From the NCBI GenBank assembly GCA_963834715.1, contig CAWIDE010000033.1:558001-622000 (forward strand): DNA of 64,000 bases. The letters run 5' to 3'. The translations under genes and the position numbers were made by a program. The notes beneath the pieces are model-generated. The model worked only from the letters and a program-made list of their open reading frames with translations, was not told the origin of the DNA and searched no databases. Of this stretch, positions 9,101-17,415 are shown one piece after another; position 1 is the first letter of the stretch, and each line of letters starts with the position of its first letter. Source of the DNA: CAVSUZ01 sp963834715. Lineage in GTDB: Bacteria; Pseudomonadota; Alphaproteobacteria; Acetobacterales; Acetobacteraceae.

Positions 9101-9536
9101 GCGCTCATCCGGTTCTCACCAGCGTGGGCCTCGCCGATGCCATCGTGCGCTACGCACCTGGAGCTGGTGCGCCCACGTCGGGTTCAAGCTGCCCGATGAG
9201 AATGTGCTCGATGCCGCCCCCGATACGGGAGTCAGTATCCACACTGTGGTGGACGATCCTGGCACGCAGTATTACCGAGTGGATTGTCCGGATGATATTC
9301 TGAAGTCGGCCCCGCATTGGGCCACCACGCAGATCGGCAAGCCCTACGACAGGACCGCGATCTACCGCATGGCGCTCCGCCGCGATTGGCACGAGGACAC
9401 CAAATGGTTCTGCTCGGAGTTCGTTGAGGGAGCATTTGACTGTCCCAAGTGGCCACTCGTGGTTGACAATGGGTTTGTCAATCGGATAACACCGCGGGAC
9501 CTGCTGCTGTCACCCAGACTGATACGCGTTCGGTAG
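9101..9536 (+). pseudogene. YiiX-like permuted papain-fold (NlpC/P60-type) hydrolase, frameshifted
   Basis: The C-terminal 120 residues read cleanly to the stop at 9536. They include WCAHVGFKLPDENVLDAAPD, with the family His, and WFCSEFVEGAF, with the catalytic Cys. The preceding segment (LIRFTSVGLADAIVRYATWS) is recovered only by combining three frames over 9100-9165, needing two single-base corrections. The fold cleaves peptide or amide bonds in the cell wall or lipids. No start codon lies directly ahead of the domain. It follows the lysozyme through a Pro-Ala linker, so the two may once have formed one modular endolysin. Confidence 0.65.
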
Positions 9537-9549
9537 CAGGTAGCGAAGC

Positions 9550-9588
9550 AAAAAAGGGAGACCCCGCGATGGGGCCTCCCTGTTTTTT
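9550..9588 (+). terminator. Rho-independent terminator
   Basis: A-rich 5' flank, then a hairpin GGGAGaCCCC-GCGAT-GGGGcCTCCC followed by TGTTTTTT. It lies 14 bp after the papain-fold stop. The A-run upstream means it could also stop transcription arriving from the minus-strand micro-ORFs. Confidence 0.85.
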
Positions 9589-9761
9589 CAATCCCGACGT
9601 AGCATCATCTTGAAGTCCCACCACCACACACGCACGTGGTCGGCGGCGCCTTCCCAGAGCCAGAGGGGCAACGCCAGGAGCAACTGCAGGCGCTCCTTCA
9701 GGTTCTCCGGCCGGTAGGTGATGTGGGGCGCCTTGACGCGATCCTCGTGGTAAACGCACAT
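9588..9761 (-). CDS. 57-residue micro-protein, translationally coupled
   Basis: A clean 57-codon frame starting MCVYHEDRVKAPHITYRPEN and ending WWWDFKMMLRRD. It is amphipathic, with aromatic and basic residues, and a central LQLLLALPLWLWEGA stretch could associate with a membrane. Its ATG shares one base with the TGA of the upstream micro-ORF (TGATG), and GGGAGA lies a few bases ahead as a ribosome site. No family is recognised. The position next to a lysis-type cassette makes a small phage protein plausible. Confidence 0.5.
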   Translation of the reverse strand: MCVYHEDRVKAPHITYRPENLKERLQLLLALPLWLWEGAADHVRVWWWDFKMMLRRD

Positions 9762-9919
9762 CACCGTCGTCTCCCTATTGCCAGCGGGAAGACGACCATG
9801 CAGATGCCCCCACGATTACCGCGTAGAGCGCACTGCGCCAGCCACCGGTTGCGACACTGTAAGAGGGTGATGGCCCCGGTGATGATGGCCAACATCACGG
9901 CCATACGGAGCGGCGTCAT
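9761..9919 (-). CDS. 52-residue micro-protein with one membrane segment, holin-like in form
   Basis: Starts MTPLRMAVMLAIITGAITLL, a short basic N-terminus followed by about 17 hydrophobic residues, then a basic tail (QCRNRWLAQCALRGNR, ending GRRR). One membrane span with a charged tail resembles small holins or toxic membrane peptides, but this is only a structural likeness. The stop codon overlaps the next start (TGATG), so both small proteins would be made from one message. No clear ribosome site precedes the ATG. Confidence 0.45.
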   Translation of the reverse strand: MTPLRMAVMLAIITGAITLLQCRNRWLAQCALRGNRGGICMVVFPLAIGRRR

Positions 9920-10129
9920 GCCGGGCTGTGTAGCAGTCCCGATGGCTCAGTCCACAGCTATCGGAGCTACCGCCCAGATCGCCGCAGCCGGAGGCCGAGG
10001 CGTTGGCAGCAGCGGAGTTGTTGCCGCTCAGGGTGCACGCACCGCCCACCGCAATGCTCGTCGCGGTGCCCGCTAAGGCCCCCAGCACGCCGTCGCCGGT
10101 CGCCGCACCAACTGCGGCTCCAACCATTA

Positions 10130-10228
10130 CTACCAGCAGCAGCAGCCGCACCATTGCATAATAGCTTGTGATCCACCCTGGCCTCCTCCGATTTCCAGCA
10201 GCTCGTCAGCCGTCAACGCACGGAACAT
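10130..10228 (-). CDS. Peptide with double-glycine leader, bacteriocin-like, probably frameshifted
   Basis: A strong ribosome site (AAGGAGG, five bases before ATG) begins MFRALTADELLEIGGG, which closely resembles leaders cleaved after Gly-Gly by ABC peptidase exporters (LTxxEL...GG). The frame stops after 32 residues in a Cys/Trp run. In neighbouring frames the same strand continues as Ala/Gly-rich GxxxG sequence (GAAVGAATGDGVLGALAG, then TATSIAVGGACTLSG) down to about 9960, which looks like a class II bacteriocin core. A one- or two-base shift near 10140 would join leader and core. No exporter or immunity gene is recognised nearby. Alternatively this is the tail of the longer in-frame reading frame from 10672. 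Confidence 0.45.
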   Translation of the reverse strand: MFRALTADELLEIGGGQGGSQAIMQWCGCCCW

Positions 10229-10672
10229 CGTGTCCTCCTTGGCGGGCTCATCCCGCGCAGCCACGATGCTGCTCCACGATCGTAACGGTACAATCACGAG
10301 AGCGCGATCGATCTCGAAATTGCGGGGGCTACAGGCCCTCGACGCTCGGGGGGTATCCCCCATAAGGGGGGCGCTCGGTTGTGGGCCTGTGCGCTCAGTT
10401 GTGGTCCGTGAGACCCGCAGTTTTCCGTGGGTGCGAGTGGGATTTCTGAGGGCACCGTCCACCCCCTTTGCGGGACTGCTGGCGAGGGCCACGCGACCCC
10501 CCGGATGCCACACTCCGATGTGCCCCTCACCGGGGCTGAGCAGGGACGCCACCAGCTCCCCGCCGTGGAACAGGTGCACCTCATCGATGCACCCGCGGTT
10601 GAACACGGGGCACGCCACTGTGTTTTGCGAGGTAGCGGCAGCGACGATGGCGTCAACCGTCCGCTGCTGCAT
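10130..10672 (-). CDS. Hypothetical protein upstream of and in frame with the GG-leader peptide
   Basis: Open from ATG 10672 (MQQRTVDAIVAAATSQNTVA) with a plausible protein-like first 100 residues (VFNRGCIDEVHLFHGGELVA, then LLSPGEGHIGVWHPGGRVAL). Beyond that it becomes low-complexity and runs in frame through the leader peptide. I recognise no family. The true gene may end earlier if an indel lies in the 10300-10400 stretch. Confidence 0.3.
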   Translation of the reverse strand: MQQRTVDAIVAAATSQNTVACPVFNRGCIDEVHLFHGGELVASLLSPGEGHIGVWHPGGRVALASSPAKGVDGALRNPTRTHGKLRVSRTTTERTGPQPSAPLMGDTPRASRACSPRNFEIDRALVIVPLRSWSSIVAARDEPAKEDTMFRALTADELLEIGGGQGGSQAIMQWCGCCCW

Positions 10673-10689
10673 GACCTTGCGCTTCCCGA

Positions 10690-10782
10690 TCACCCGGCCT
10701 TCTCCTGTAGCAACAGGTCCAGCGCCCGCGCGATGGTCTGTAACGCTGTGCCCCACTCCACGCGGTCGGGATGCTCGACCAT
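10690..10782 (-). CDS. 30-residue micro-ORF
   Basis: A 30-codon frame (MVEHPDRVEWGTALQTIARA to the stop, ending LDLLLQEKAG) predicted helical, 17 bp ahead of the next minus-strand start. It could also be the C-terminus of a longer frameshifted protein reading from about 11019. No family is recognised. Confidence 0.25.
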   Translation of the reverse strand: MVEHPDRVEWGTALQTIARALDLLLQEKAG

Positions 10783-10939
10783 CAGGTGATGCGCTCGATG
10801 CTCGCGCGATCCCACTGAACCGGATCGGTGACCAGAACGGGCTTCGGCTTCCGGCGGCGGAGGTTCCCGATGAAAAGCTGGATCCCCGTCACCCGGAAAA
10901 TCCAGCACAGGCGGACGAAGTAAATCCACCGAAGCAGTT

Positions 10940-11393
10940 TCACAGCTCCTTCTCCCAATACAGGAACTCGTCGTCGGCGCAGCCCTTCGGGGGCTCACAA
11001 AGCCTGAACCAACAGGCAATCAGGTTGTTGCTCGACGGGATGTTCGAGACGTGCGTGTAAGTAGTGAGCCGCTTCAGGCCCAACTTCTTGGCGAACACCT
11101 CGCGGGTCTTGATGAGCTGACGCTGGAGCCCACGACCACACGCCTCCTCCACGACACCCGCACGGCACAGCGAGCCGATGCCGTGGTCGAAGTTCTCGAC
11201 GTGCAGCCCGGCGAAACCCACGGGCCCGTTGTTCGAAGTCACGTGCGAGCCATTAGAAGCTTCCGTCGATTGGCCGCACATCGGCCTCCGGGAGGCATTC
11301 CTTCTGGAGCCGCACAAGGATGTCCTTGTGTGCCTTCGGGACCGCTGGCAGCCCGAGCCGGTTCACGCCATCCACCAGCCTCGCGATCCTCAT
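10940..11393 (-). pseudogene. Phage-type GNAT N-acetyltransferase, interrupted
   Basis: Two frames together give one GNAT protein. From ATG 11393, with GGAGG just ahead, it reads MRIARLVDGVNRLGLPAVPK to EADVRPIDGSF and a TAA at 11253. The second frame resumes with VTSNNGPVGFAGLHVENFDH, then CGRGLQRQLI (the acetyl-CoA-binding R/QxxGxG/A-like loop) and LGLKRLTTYTHVSNIPSSNN to the stop at 10940. A stop codon and a frame change within about 15 bases are required. The fold acetylates small molecules or proteins; the substrate is unknown. Confidence 0.6.
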
Positions 11394-11471
11394 TTCCTCC
11401 ACGTCGGTGGCTCCCATGGTCTCCGCCTGCGCGGCCCGCACTGCCTCCAACTGCGCCTCCCGCTGTGCCCT

Positions 11472-11840
11472 TTACCGGGCGCACTCTTGTGCCCACTGCC
11501 TGTGGCCCACCACTGCCGCGTCGCGCGCGAGATTGAGATTGCAGCGCCGTAGATCGAAGCGGTCACCGTTCAAGTAACGGACCTGCGCACCTCGTGGAGC
11601 ATTCAGTATCCAACGCGCCAGTGGCCCGAGCGCCGGTTGGTCAACGCGTAATTTCCCACTGGCCTCCAGGGTTGCCCTGCAACGTGCTCCGCCTCGCGCC
11701 GCAATTCGCTGCCACACGTCAGCGTCAAGCAGCACCTCACGGCCGATGCCATGCTTACCGACCAGCGGCACATAGACAACGGGCTCTCCGCTGAGTGTTA
11801 TGCGGCGGACCTTAGACGATGCAGATTCCTTCGCGCTCAT
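11472..11840 (-). CDS. HNH/AP2-type phage protein
   Basis: An intact 122-residue frame with GAAGGGAG ahead of the ATG. The centre reads YVPLVGKHGIGREVLLDADVW. The C-terminal half carries VRYLNGDRFDLRRCNLNL, which resembles the second half of HNH homing-type nucleases (NGDxxDNRxxNL). A clear leading His of the HNH triad is not visible, so nuclease activity is doubtful. It precedes the GNAT remnant by about 80 bp in the same direction. Confidence 0.5.
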   Translation of the reverse strand: MSAKESASSKVRRITLSGEPVVYVPLVGKHGIGREVLLDADVWQRIAARGGARCRATLEASGKLRVDQPALGPLARWILNAPRGAQVRYLNGDRFDLRRCNLNLARDAAVVGHRQWAQECAR

Positions 11841-12192
11841 CGGCGCGTCTCCCTTCGTGAAAGCACGACGCCCGCCACGGGCTGCTCCGCAGCGGGCGCC
11901 TTTGGCTTGTCGTGTTGTCAGTCAGTCAGCCAAAACTTACCACCTCGCTTGGTAGGCTCGACAAGCCGCCAAGGCGTGCCCAAGCGTGGCCTGCGAGCGC
12001 CGTCTCGGATGTTGCCTCAGTGGCGGTGGTCGTTGATCGACCACCATCCCAGCCCAAACCTCCCGAACCCCCATCATGTCAGCCCCGGGGAGCAGCCTGG
12101 GTCGGGCATGATGACTGCGGGAGTAGAGCACCTGAGGAGTATGTCGGCATTTCTTCCTTAGCGTCTATTGGAGAGTTGCCGACATGCCCCGA
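11841..12192. other. Intergenic stretch with two inverted repeats
   Basis: About 350 bp without a supported gene between the helicase stop and the HNH-like gene. It holds a perfect 8-bp inverted repeat GGTGGTCG-ttgat-CGACCACC (12025-12045) and a perfect 9-bp one, ATGTCGGCA...TGCCGACAT, separated by 27 bases (12141-12185). A GC-rich stem also lies near 11866-11900. These could be operators or transcript ends. Confidence 0.5.
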
Positions 12193-14142
12193 TCAGCCAA
12201 CCACCCGGAGACCCATTACGTTGCCCTTCAGGGGTTGCGGAGCGAGACCAATCGCGGCAATCCAATCCTGCCACTCGGGCTTCTTCACGAGCTTCGCAAA
12301 GTCCCGCCGGTCGATCGCCAGGGTCTCGTAAATGCTCGGATTAGTAATCTCCGTCTCGCCCGCCGCGATCTTCTCGGCGACAACCTCCGCCATCCTCTTT
12401 AGCCGTCCCCGGAGTGGTTTCGCCGGCATGAGCGTCGTGTCCCTCACGATGACTGCGCCCGGGAACATCCCGCGGTAGTCATCGTCAGCGAGCCCAGTCT
12501 GTCGCGTCTGCGGGATGACCACCTCCATCACCCCACAGTCGTCTCCGACGCCCATCCTGGCGTTGCCCCGCATGATGGCCTGTAGAGTGCTGTCGCGAAG
12601 CATACCAAGCCGCATGTCGGTCACGTCCTGCTCCGTCGGGTGATCGCTTGGGTGTGGCGTCTGCATTGATCGCTCCAAGGCGGCTCCGCTGGCCGCATAC
12701 GAGGCAGTCCGAGGAACGAAGTTAAGACCCATCAGCAGCACGTGGCGCACCCGAGTGAACTTGTTGGTCGCCGTGTGCGTCCCCCACGTCAGATGCCCCA
12801 CGCGCCGCCACTCGTCGTCCGACATTCGGGCATTGATCGCCGCGGCTATCGTCCGTTCTGCCACGCCACGAATAGGCATCCAGCTCTTATAGGAAACCAC
12901 CAGCACGTCATCAGGTGCCACGCTGCGGATGTAGCGCGCGGCCATTTCGATCAGCTCAAGTCCTCTGGTCGTCTTCTGGTCGCGATAGACAGACCGAGAT
13001 GCAGCGGTCGGGACGATCCGTATCGTCAGGTTGCGATAAGTCTTGGGCGCCTCGCGGAGATAGACCACGCGTCGTGTCCGCGCCATCTGCTCGTATGACG
13101 CGTGGTGAACCCCGCGGGCCGCCGATGCGTCTGTGACCGTGATTGGCATCAGGCTTGCCGGCAACTCGGGCTGGTATGAGACCATAGCCGGTGCATTGTT
13201 GTCTTCACGCACGACCCAGCCCTTCGCCCCGGAGACAACGGCGAGCGCCTTGGCCTGCGCTACCAGATCGTCGGCTTCGCCAACATCGTCCTCCAACCTC
13301 ATGAAATCCACGCCCAGCGCCGCAAAGTCCGGCACTAAGCAGTCCCCGGTGTTTACCCTCGCCAGCCCTGCGGCCCACTCCAACAACGCCACGGCGGCAT
13401 TACTCGATTGTCGGCGAATGGCCTTCGTCAAGCTGGCGATATTATCGCCGTCAAGGACAACCGGACGGTTGAAAGCGATGGCCTCGTCCCAGCAGACCAC
13501 GGCTCTACGTCGGCCGCGGTAATAGTAGCGGTGCACCTCGTCGAAACTGCTGGCGCCCTTTAGTGATGCCTTGAGTGCTGCCTGCGTGGTGACGACGACT
13601 TGCGCCTCATTGGCCTCGGAATAGGCACCCATGGTGCGCACGTCGATCGTGCTCTCTCCATCAGCAATGTGCGCCCGCTCGCTCCCGACGATGACGCATA
13701 GCTTGGCGCGGTAGGGCAATAGAGCCTTGGCCATGTCGAACGCCTCGGCCACTCGGTTAACCGCAATCAGCATTCCCACATCGTTGTGGCGCGGCGAGTC
13801 CATCAGCGCCTCCGCGAAGGCAGCCAGCGATGCACTTTTCCCCGTCCCAGCCGGAATAGCGGAAACATACACCGCCTCCTCGACGTTGCCCTCTGCGGTT
13901 TTCTCCAGATGCTCCAGTAAGTCGCGGATGGCGGCCCACTGGTCAGGGCTCGGTTGATGTCCCCATTGAGCAAACAGTGTTCCCAATGCGGCATAGGCAA
14001 TCATGGCAAGCCCGAACTCAGCCATGATGGCTTCAGCGTGCGTCGTGTCCACGTTGGCCGGCTTCAAGTCGTCCGGTAGACTGTCAAAGGACATGTGTGC
14101 TGCATCCTCGTCTGTATCGGTGTTTGTCAGTTCGGGCTCCAT
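12193..14142 (-). CDS. Superfamily-2-like helicase / P-loop ATPase
   Basis: About 649 residues with an NTPase core. Walker A is VSAIPAGTGKSAS and Walker B is VVCWDEAIAF, a DEAD/DExx-box-like form. A GVAERTIAAAINARM region and later HLTWGTHTATNKF suggest the second RecA lobe. The conservative ATG is at 14142; an in-frame TTG at 14256 with GGAGAGG nine bases ahead would add 38 residues. The gene follows the nuclease gene after a short gap on the same strand, so the two likely form an operon. Family-level placement beyond phage or plasmid helicase is not possible from sequence alone. It is intact within a decayed island. Confidence 0.7.
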   Translation of the reverse strand: MEPELTNTDTDEDAAHMSFDSLPDDLKPANVDTTHAEAIMAEFGLAMIAYAALGTLFAQWGHQPSPDQWAAIRDLLEHLEKTAEGNVEEAVYVSAIPAGTGKSASLAAFAEALMDSPRHNDVGMLIAVNRVAEAFDMAKALLPYRAKLCVIVGSERAHIADGESTIDVRTMGAYSEANEAQVVVTTQAALKASLKGASSFDEVHRYYYRGRRRAVVCWDEAIAFNRPVVLDGDNIASLTKAIRRQSSNAAVALLEWAAGLARVNTGDCLVPDFAALGVDFMRLEDDVGEADDLVAQAKALAVVSGAKGWVVREDNNAPAMVSYQPELPASLMPITVTDASAARGVHHASYEQMARTRRVVYLREAPKTYRNLTIRIVPTAASRSVYRDQKTTRGLELIEMAARYIRSVAPDDVLVVSYKSWMPIRGVAERTIAAAINARMSDDEWRRVGHLTWGTHTATNKFTRVRHVLLMGLNFVPRTASYAASGAALERSMQTPHPSDHPTEQDVTDMRLGMLRDSTLQAIMRGNARMGVGDDCGVMEVVIPQTRQTGLADDDYRGMFPGAVIVRDTTLMPAKPLRGRLKRMAEVVAEKIAAGETEITNPSIYETLAIDRRDFAKLVKKPEWQDWIAAIGLAPQPLKGNVMGLRVVG

Positions 14143-14297
14143 CGCCCACCCCGCAGTGCCCACATGAAACTCGCCGGTTTCGCTCGCTTGGTTGTCCTCA
14201 CATGGACACCTGTCGTGAGCGCAGGCGGCGTGTCGGCCGCCATCAGACCCAATCAATGTTGTGTCCTCTCCGATCAATTCGCATGTTGAGCCCGTCG

Positions 14298-15437
14298 TTA
14301 GTCGGCTTGTCTACCTACCCATCCGTGAGTGGCCACGACTTCCTTCAGAAACCAACCGGCCGCCTCGAAGAAACGCGTTCTGTTGGCTTCGCTAAGGAGG
14401 AGCTTCAGCGGCACGCTCGGGAACTTGTCTATGGCATCCGCCGGAAGTCCTAATCCTTCTATCTTGTTCAATTTGGCGAGAAGCTCAGTGCGCTTGTTCG
14501 CATCTTTGAAACACGAGTTTCGCATGTTGTGGAAAGCCACCTCGATGTAGCCACTCTCCCACACCCACAGAGTGAAAGCGGTAAATTTCCTTTCTCCAAC
14601 CTTAATGCCGAAACGGAAACTGCCGCGGGCTCCCCCACCGGGCGAGACTTCAGCGCCCATTTGCCGGAACCAAGCGACGATCTCTCGCGCCACTCGATAG
14701 AAATCGTCTCCCAGTTTCTCTTGGATCCGCGCGGACACTTCTTCCTCGGTCCAGACCTTGGCTGCGCCGGGTTTCTTCTTTTGCTGCGCTTCCTGAGTTT
14801 GTCCGTAAACGAGTGGGACGATGGTTTTCATTCCCGCTCCTTCAAACTGCCTCAACTCAAGCGCGAGCACCTCAGCCGGGTCCATCTGTTGATTCAGAAA
14901 CTCCACAATCAGGCGAAGTTCAGGAGGGATGTAATCGGACACGAATAGCAGGCGGACCCGGCCAGCCTGCAGGTTGGTCTTGAGCGTTTGCCAAAATTCG
15001 TTGACATCGCCGGAGTATCCGAGCCGGTCCGAAATTGCCGTATCGGCGTCCTCATTGGCCTCTTGGAACTTCTGGCGCAGCTCGTCCACTCTCCAGTTCG
15101 AGGTGGCGTTGGCAGCGTATTCGAGTAATTGCCCCACAACTTCTCGGCGTAGCTCTGGATTACTCTGGCGCTTCACCTCGACGATGGTTGGAACGGCGTC
15201 TTGATCTACAAAGAGATGATCGACAAACCACCGTGCGAAGCCACCACCTTCGCTCGGAACCGCCAACTCTCGCGCAAGCAACATCCATCTCCGAGGTGAG
15301 GCAGGATCGATTTGGTCTCCCGCAAGGAGGTCGGGATGCTCGGCGAGGAGTTTCTGGAATTGGTCCTCGGCGGCGAAACTCGCCCGCTTCATTGGCACGA
15401 CCTGGCCTCCGTCCTGGACCACGAATACACTAGCCAT
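14298..15437 (-). CDS. PD-(D/E)XK nuclease superfamily protein (RecB-like)
   Basis: A 379-residue intact protein with GAGGAG five bases before ATG 15437. An N-terminal nuclease domain contains the core Asp and the VEVKRQSNPELR strand (E-x-K), followed by EVVGQLLEYAAN, which fits the QxxxY motif of RecB-like nucleases. The middle has LLFVSDYIPPELRLIVEFL. The C-terminal part (about residues 230-379) carries KVWTEEEVSARI and SFRFGIKVGERKFTAF and resembles a ligand-sensing or restriction-type add-on. With the downstream helicase it forms a nuclease-helicase pair, the kind of pairing found in many phage-defence systems. That function is inference. Confidence 0.72.
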   Translation of the reverse strand: MASVFVVQDGGQVVPMKRASFAAEDQFQKLLAEHPDLLAGDQIDPASPRRWMLLARELAVPSEGGGFARWFVDHLFVDQDAVPTIVEVKRQSNPELRREVVGQLLEYAANATSNWRVDELRQKFQEANEDADTAISDRLGYSGDVNEFWQTLKTNLQAGRVRLLFVSDYIPPELRLIVEFLNQQMDPAEVLALELRQFEGAGMKTIVPLVYGQTQEAQQKKKPGAAKVWTEEEVSARIQEKLGDDFYRVAREIVAWFRQMGAEVSPGGGARGSFRFGIKVGERKFTAFTLWVWESGYIEVAFHNMRNSCFKDANKRTELLAKLNKIEGLGLPADAIDKFPSVPLKLLLSEANRTRFFEAAGWFLKEVVATHGWVGRQAD

Positions 15438-16238
15438 GTCGCTCCTCGCCTCCCCGCGCACCGGCAGGATTGCCCTTGAGCGCCCCACGCCGCGGGCGTC
15501 AACCATGACCAGGGAGGCCGTCACATTGACGGCAGAGGTCCGGGTTAGCACACTACTCCGTTGCTTCATAAATTATATTGCGTTAACGTGCCATTGGTTT
15601 TGATGAATAACAACGTGTGGCCCCTCAGTGCTGCCCCTGGTTTGTCCCACTGCTGCCCGCGCCACGGGCGGGGCATCGCTACACCCACCCAAGAAGGGCC
15701 AAGGACTCGGCCACAGACGCCCGTCACGCTGCTGCCCCCGCCGTATGATTTCCCCGGAAAGCGCACCACGGGCAAGCCGCTTCGGGGTTGGCCGCCCGGG
15801 CAAACGCGACGCACCGGCAGGCATTCCTGGAGCTCAGCCCAAGCGGATAACCGGCGCTGGCTCGAGCCGAGCTTGAGCACGTGGCATGGGGGGCCCGATG
15901 CGGGACTCCGGGCGTCCCCACAGCCTCGTTTTGAGTGCCGGTGTCACGCTGATTTTGTCTTTCATCACTCCGGTCAGCGGGGCACCCAAAGGTCTCTGAG
16001 CATTGACATCGAATAATAAGCCCGACGAATTCCGCTCAGTGCTGCACGGTTTCCCACACCGTCGCCGCGGCCGGTCGAGCGCTAGGTTGTAGATGGGTAC
16101 AACCTGCGATCGAAAAATCTACGTGGAGACTCAGGAGCGTCCTGTCTGTGCGCCGGCTACTGGGGTAGCGGGGTATCGCCAGAAGCCGTCCACGGACTCC
16201 TGGGAGTCTCTGGTGGGGTGTTGTAGGGGTGGGTGGTC
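15438..16238. other. Island intergenic region with promoter-like and hairpin sequence
   Basis: About 800 bp with no supported gene. An AT-rich patch near 15560-15600 contains TATAAT read toward the nuclease (complement of 15572-15577) but no good -35. A perfect 8-bp hairpin AGGTTGTA-gatggg-TACAACCT lies at 16084-16105. Much of the rest is GC-rich without coding bias. Confidence 0.45.
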
Positions 16239-16914
16239 TTACGCCGACGCCGGGGCAAGCCGGAGGAGCACATTGCGGACCGCACAGGCGGACCATTGGC
16301 CGCCCCGAGGCGTCCGAATGCCCTGTGCATCCAGTTCCGCTGCCATTTGCCGGAGCGATAGCCCACGGCCCTGCATCTCGCCCATTATCGGCTCCAGCTT
16401 CGCCGCAAAGGCTGCCGCTTGCTTCTTGTTGGCATCGGCACCAAGCCGGCCGTCAACCTTGAGGCCGCCCTTCCATCCCCCGAGGACCACGCCACGTGCT
16501 TTCGCTGCGGCCAACGCTGCTCGCGTTCTGGCCGCGATCATGCGGCGTTCCTCTTCCGCGATGACAGACATTATGCCCACCGTCATCCGATTTGCGTTCG
16601 GCATGTCAGCCGCGACGAAAATCCACGCCCGCCCGCTCCAGGCCCAGCAGGAAGTGCGCGTCTCGGCTCAGGCGGTCCAACTTGGCCATGACCAATGCGG
16701 CCCCCTTGAGACGGCACGCGTTCAACGCCTTCGACAGTTCAGGCCGTGTATTGTTCGCGCCACTCTCCACCTCGGTAAACTCCGCGAGCAGTTGCCAGCG
16801 GCAACCGTTGAGGAACGCAGCAACTGCCGCACGCTGTCCCTCTAAGCCGAGGCCTGAACGCCCCTGTTGCGCTGTCGAGACGCGGTAATACGCGATGAAG
16901 CGACCATCAGCCAT
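16239..16914 (-). pseudogene. Serine recombinase (resolvase/invertase family), one frameshift
   Basis: From ATG 16914 the first frame reads MADGRFIAYYRVSTAQQGRS, with the catalytic serine in YRVS, then GLEGQRAAV, LAEFTEVESGANNTRPEL and LVMAKLDRLSRDAHF. A stop follows at 16606. The next frame continues with DMPNANRMTVGIMSVIAEEE and ends in a helix-turn-helix region (GLSLRQMAAELDAQGIRTPR). Removing one T from a run of four at about 16610 gives an uninterrupted 224-residue recombinase. It is therefore either recently inactivated or a consensus error. It could act in island mobility or DNA inversion. Confidence 0.8.
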
Positions 16915-16972
16915 GCCGTTCAAACTCCGACGTTGACCGTCGTTAGTCTTCATACAGCCCGTCGCGCGGATA

Positions 16973-17410
16973 ATGAGGTGCAGGATGGGAATCCCTGCGA
17001 TTCCTAGAATGCATGGCCAGCCGCATTCGCAACGCCGAAGTGGAACGGAGGGACGCCTGCCGAACCGCCGTGGCGTGCCCAACGGGTTCGCCGGCAGCCG
17101 CGAGGAGATCGACAAGGGCCGCGCCGAGGCACGTGAGCTTGCGAAGAAAGCAGTGGAGCACATGAAGAAAACCGACGAGATTGTCGATCCGCGTGCAGAG
17201 GAGAGCCTTGAGGCCGCCATCGAGATTGTGCGTGCGAAGGTAAAGGATCCGCTGCGCGACGGTCAGGACTACCTCTACCCAGCCGGCGACCGCCTCAAGG
17301 CGGCTAAGTTGGTCCTTGAGTTTACGAAGGCGAAGCCCGCGTCAAAGAACGAGCTGACGCTGCATCGCGCCGAGGACTTCCTCGAAGACCTCGCCGGGAA
17401 GCTCCCGTAG
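16973..17410 (+). CDS. Probable phage terminase small-subunit-like protein
   Basis: A 145-residue frame. The N-terminal 45 residues are basic and low-complexity (GRLPNRRGVPNGFAGSREE), like DNA-binding small terminase starts. The rest is strongly helical and charged (EARELAKKAVEHMKKTDEIV, then RLKAAKLVLEFTKAKPA). Its place just ahead of tRNA-Gln and the terminase large-subunit gene supports a packaging role, but no domain is recognised with certainty. The start may be 16973, 16985 or 17009. Confidence 0.5.
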   Translation: MRCRMGIPAIPRMHGQPHSQRRSGTEGRLPNRRGVPNGFAGSREEIDKGRAEARELAKKAVEHMKKTDEIVDPRAEESLEAAIEIVRAKVKDPLRDGQDYLYPAGDRLKAAKLVLEFTKAKPASKNELTLHRAEDFLEDLAGKLP

Positions 17411-17415
17411 GAATT

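Noticed and set aside
15566..15880. 104-residue minus-strand frame upstream of the nuclease gene
   Set aside because: Low-complexity composition, no ribosome site and no similarity that I can name; treated as intergenic.
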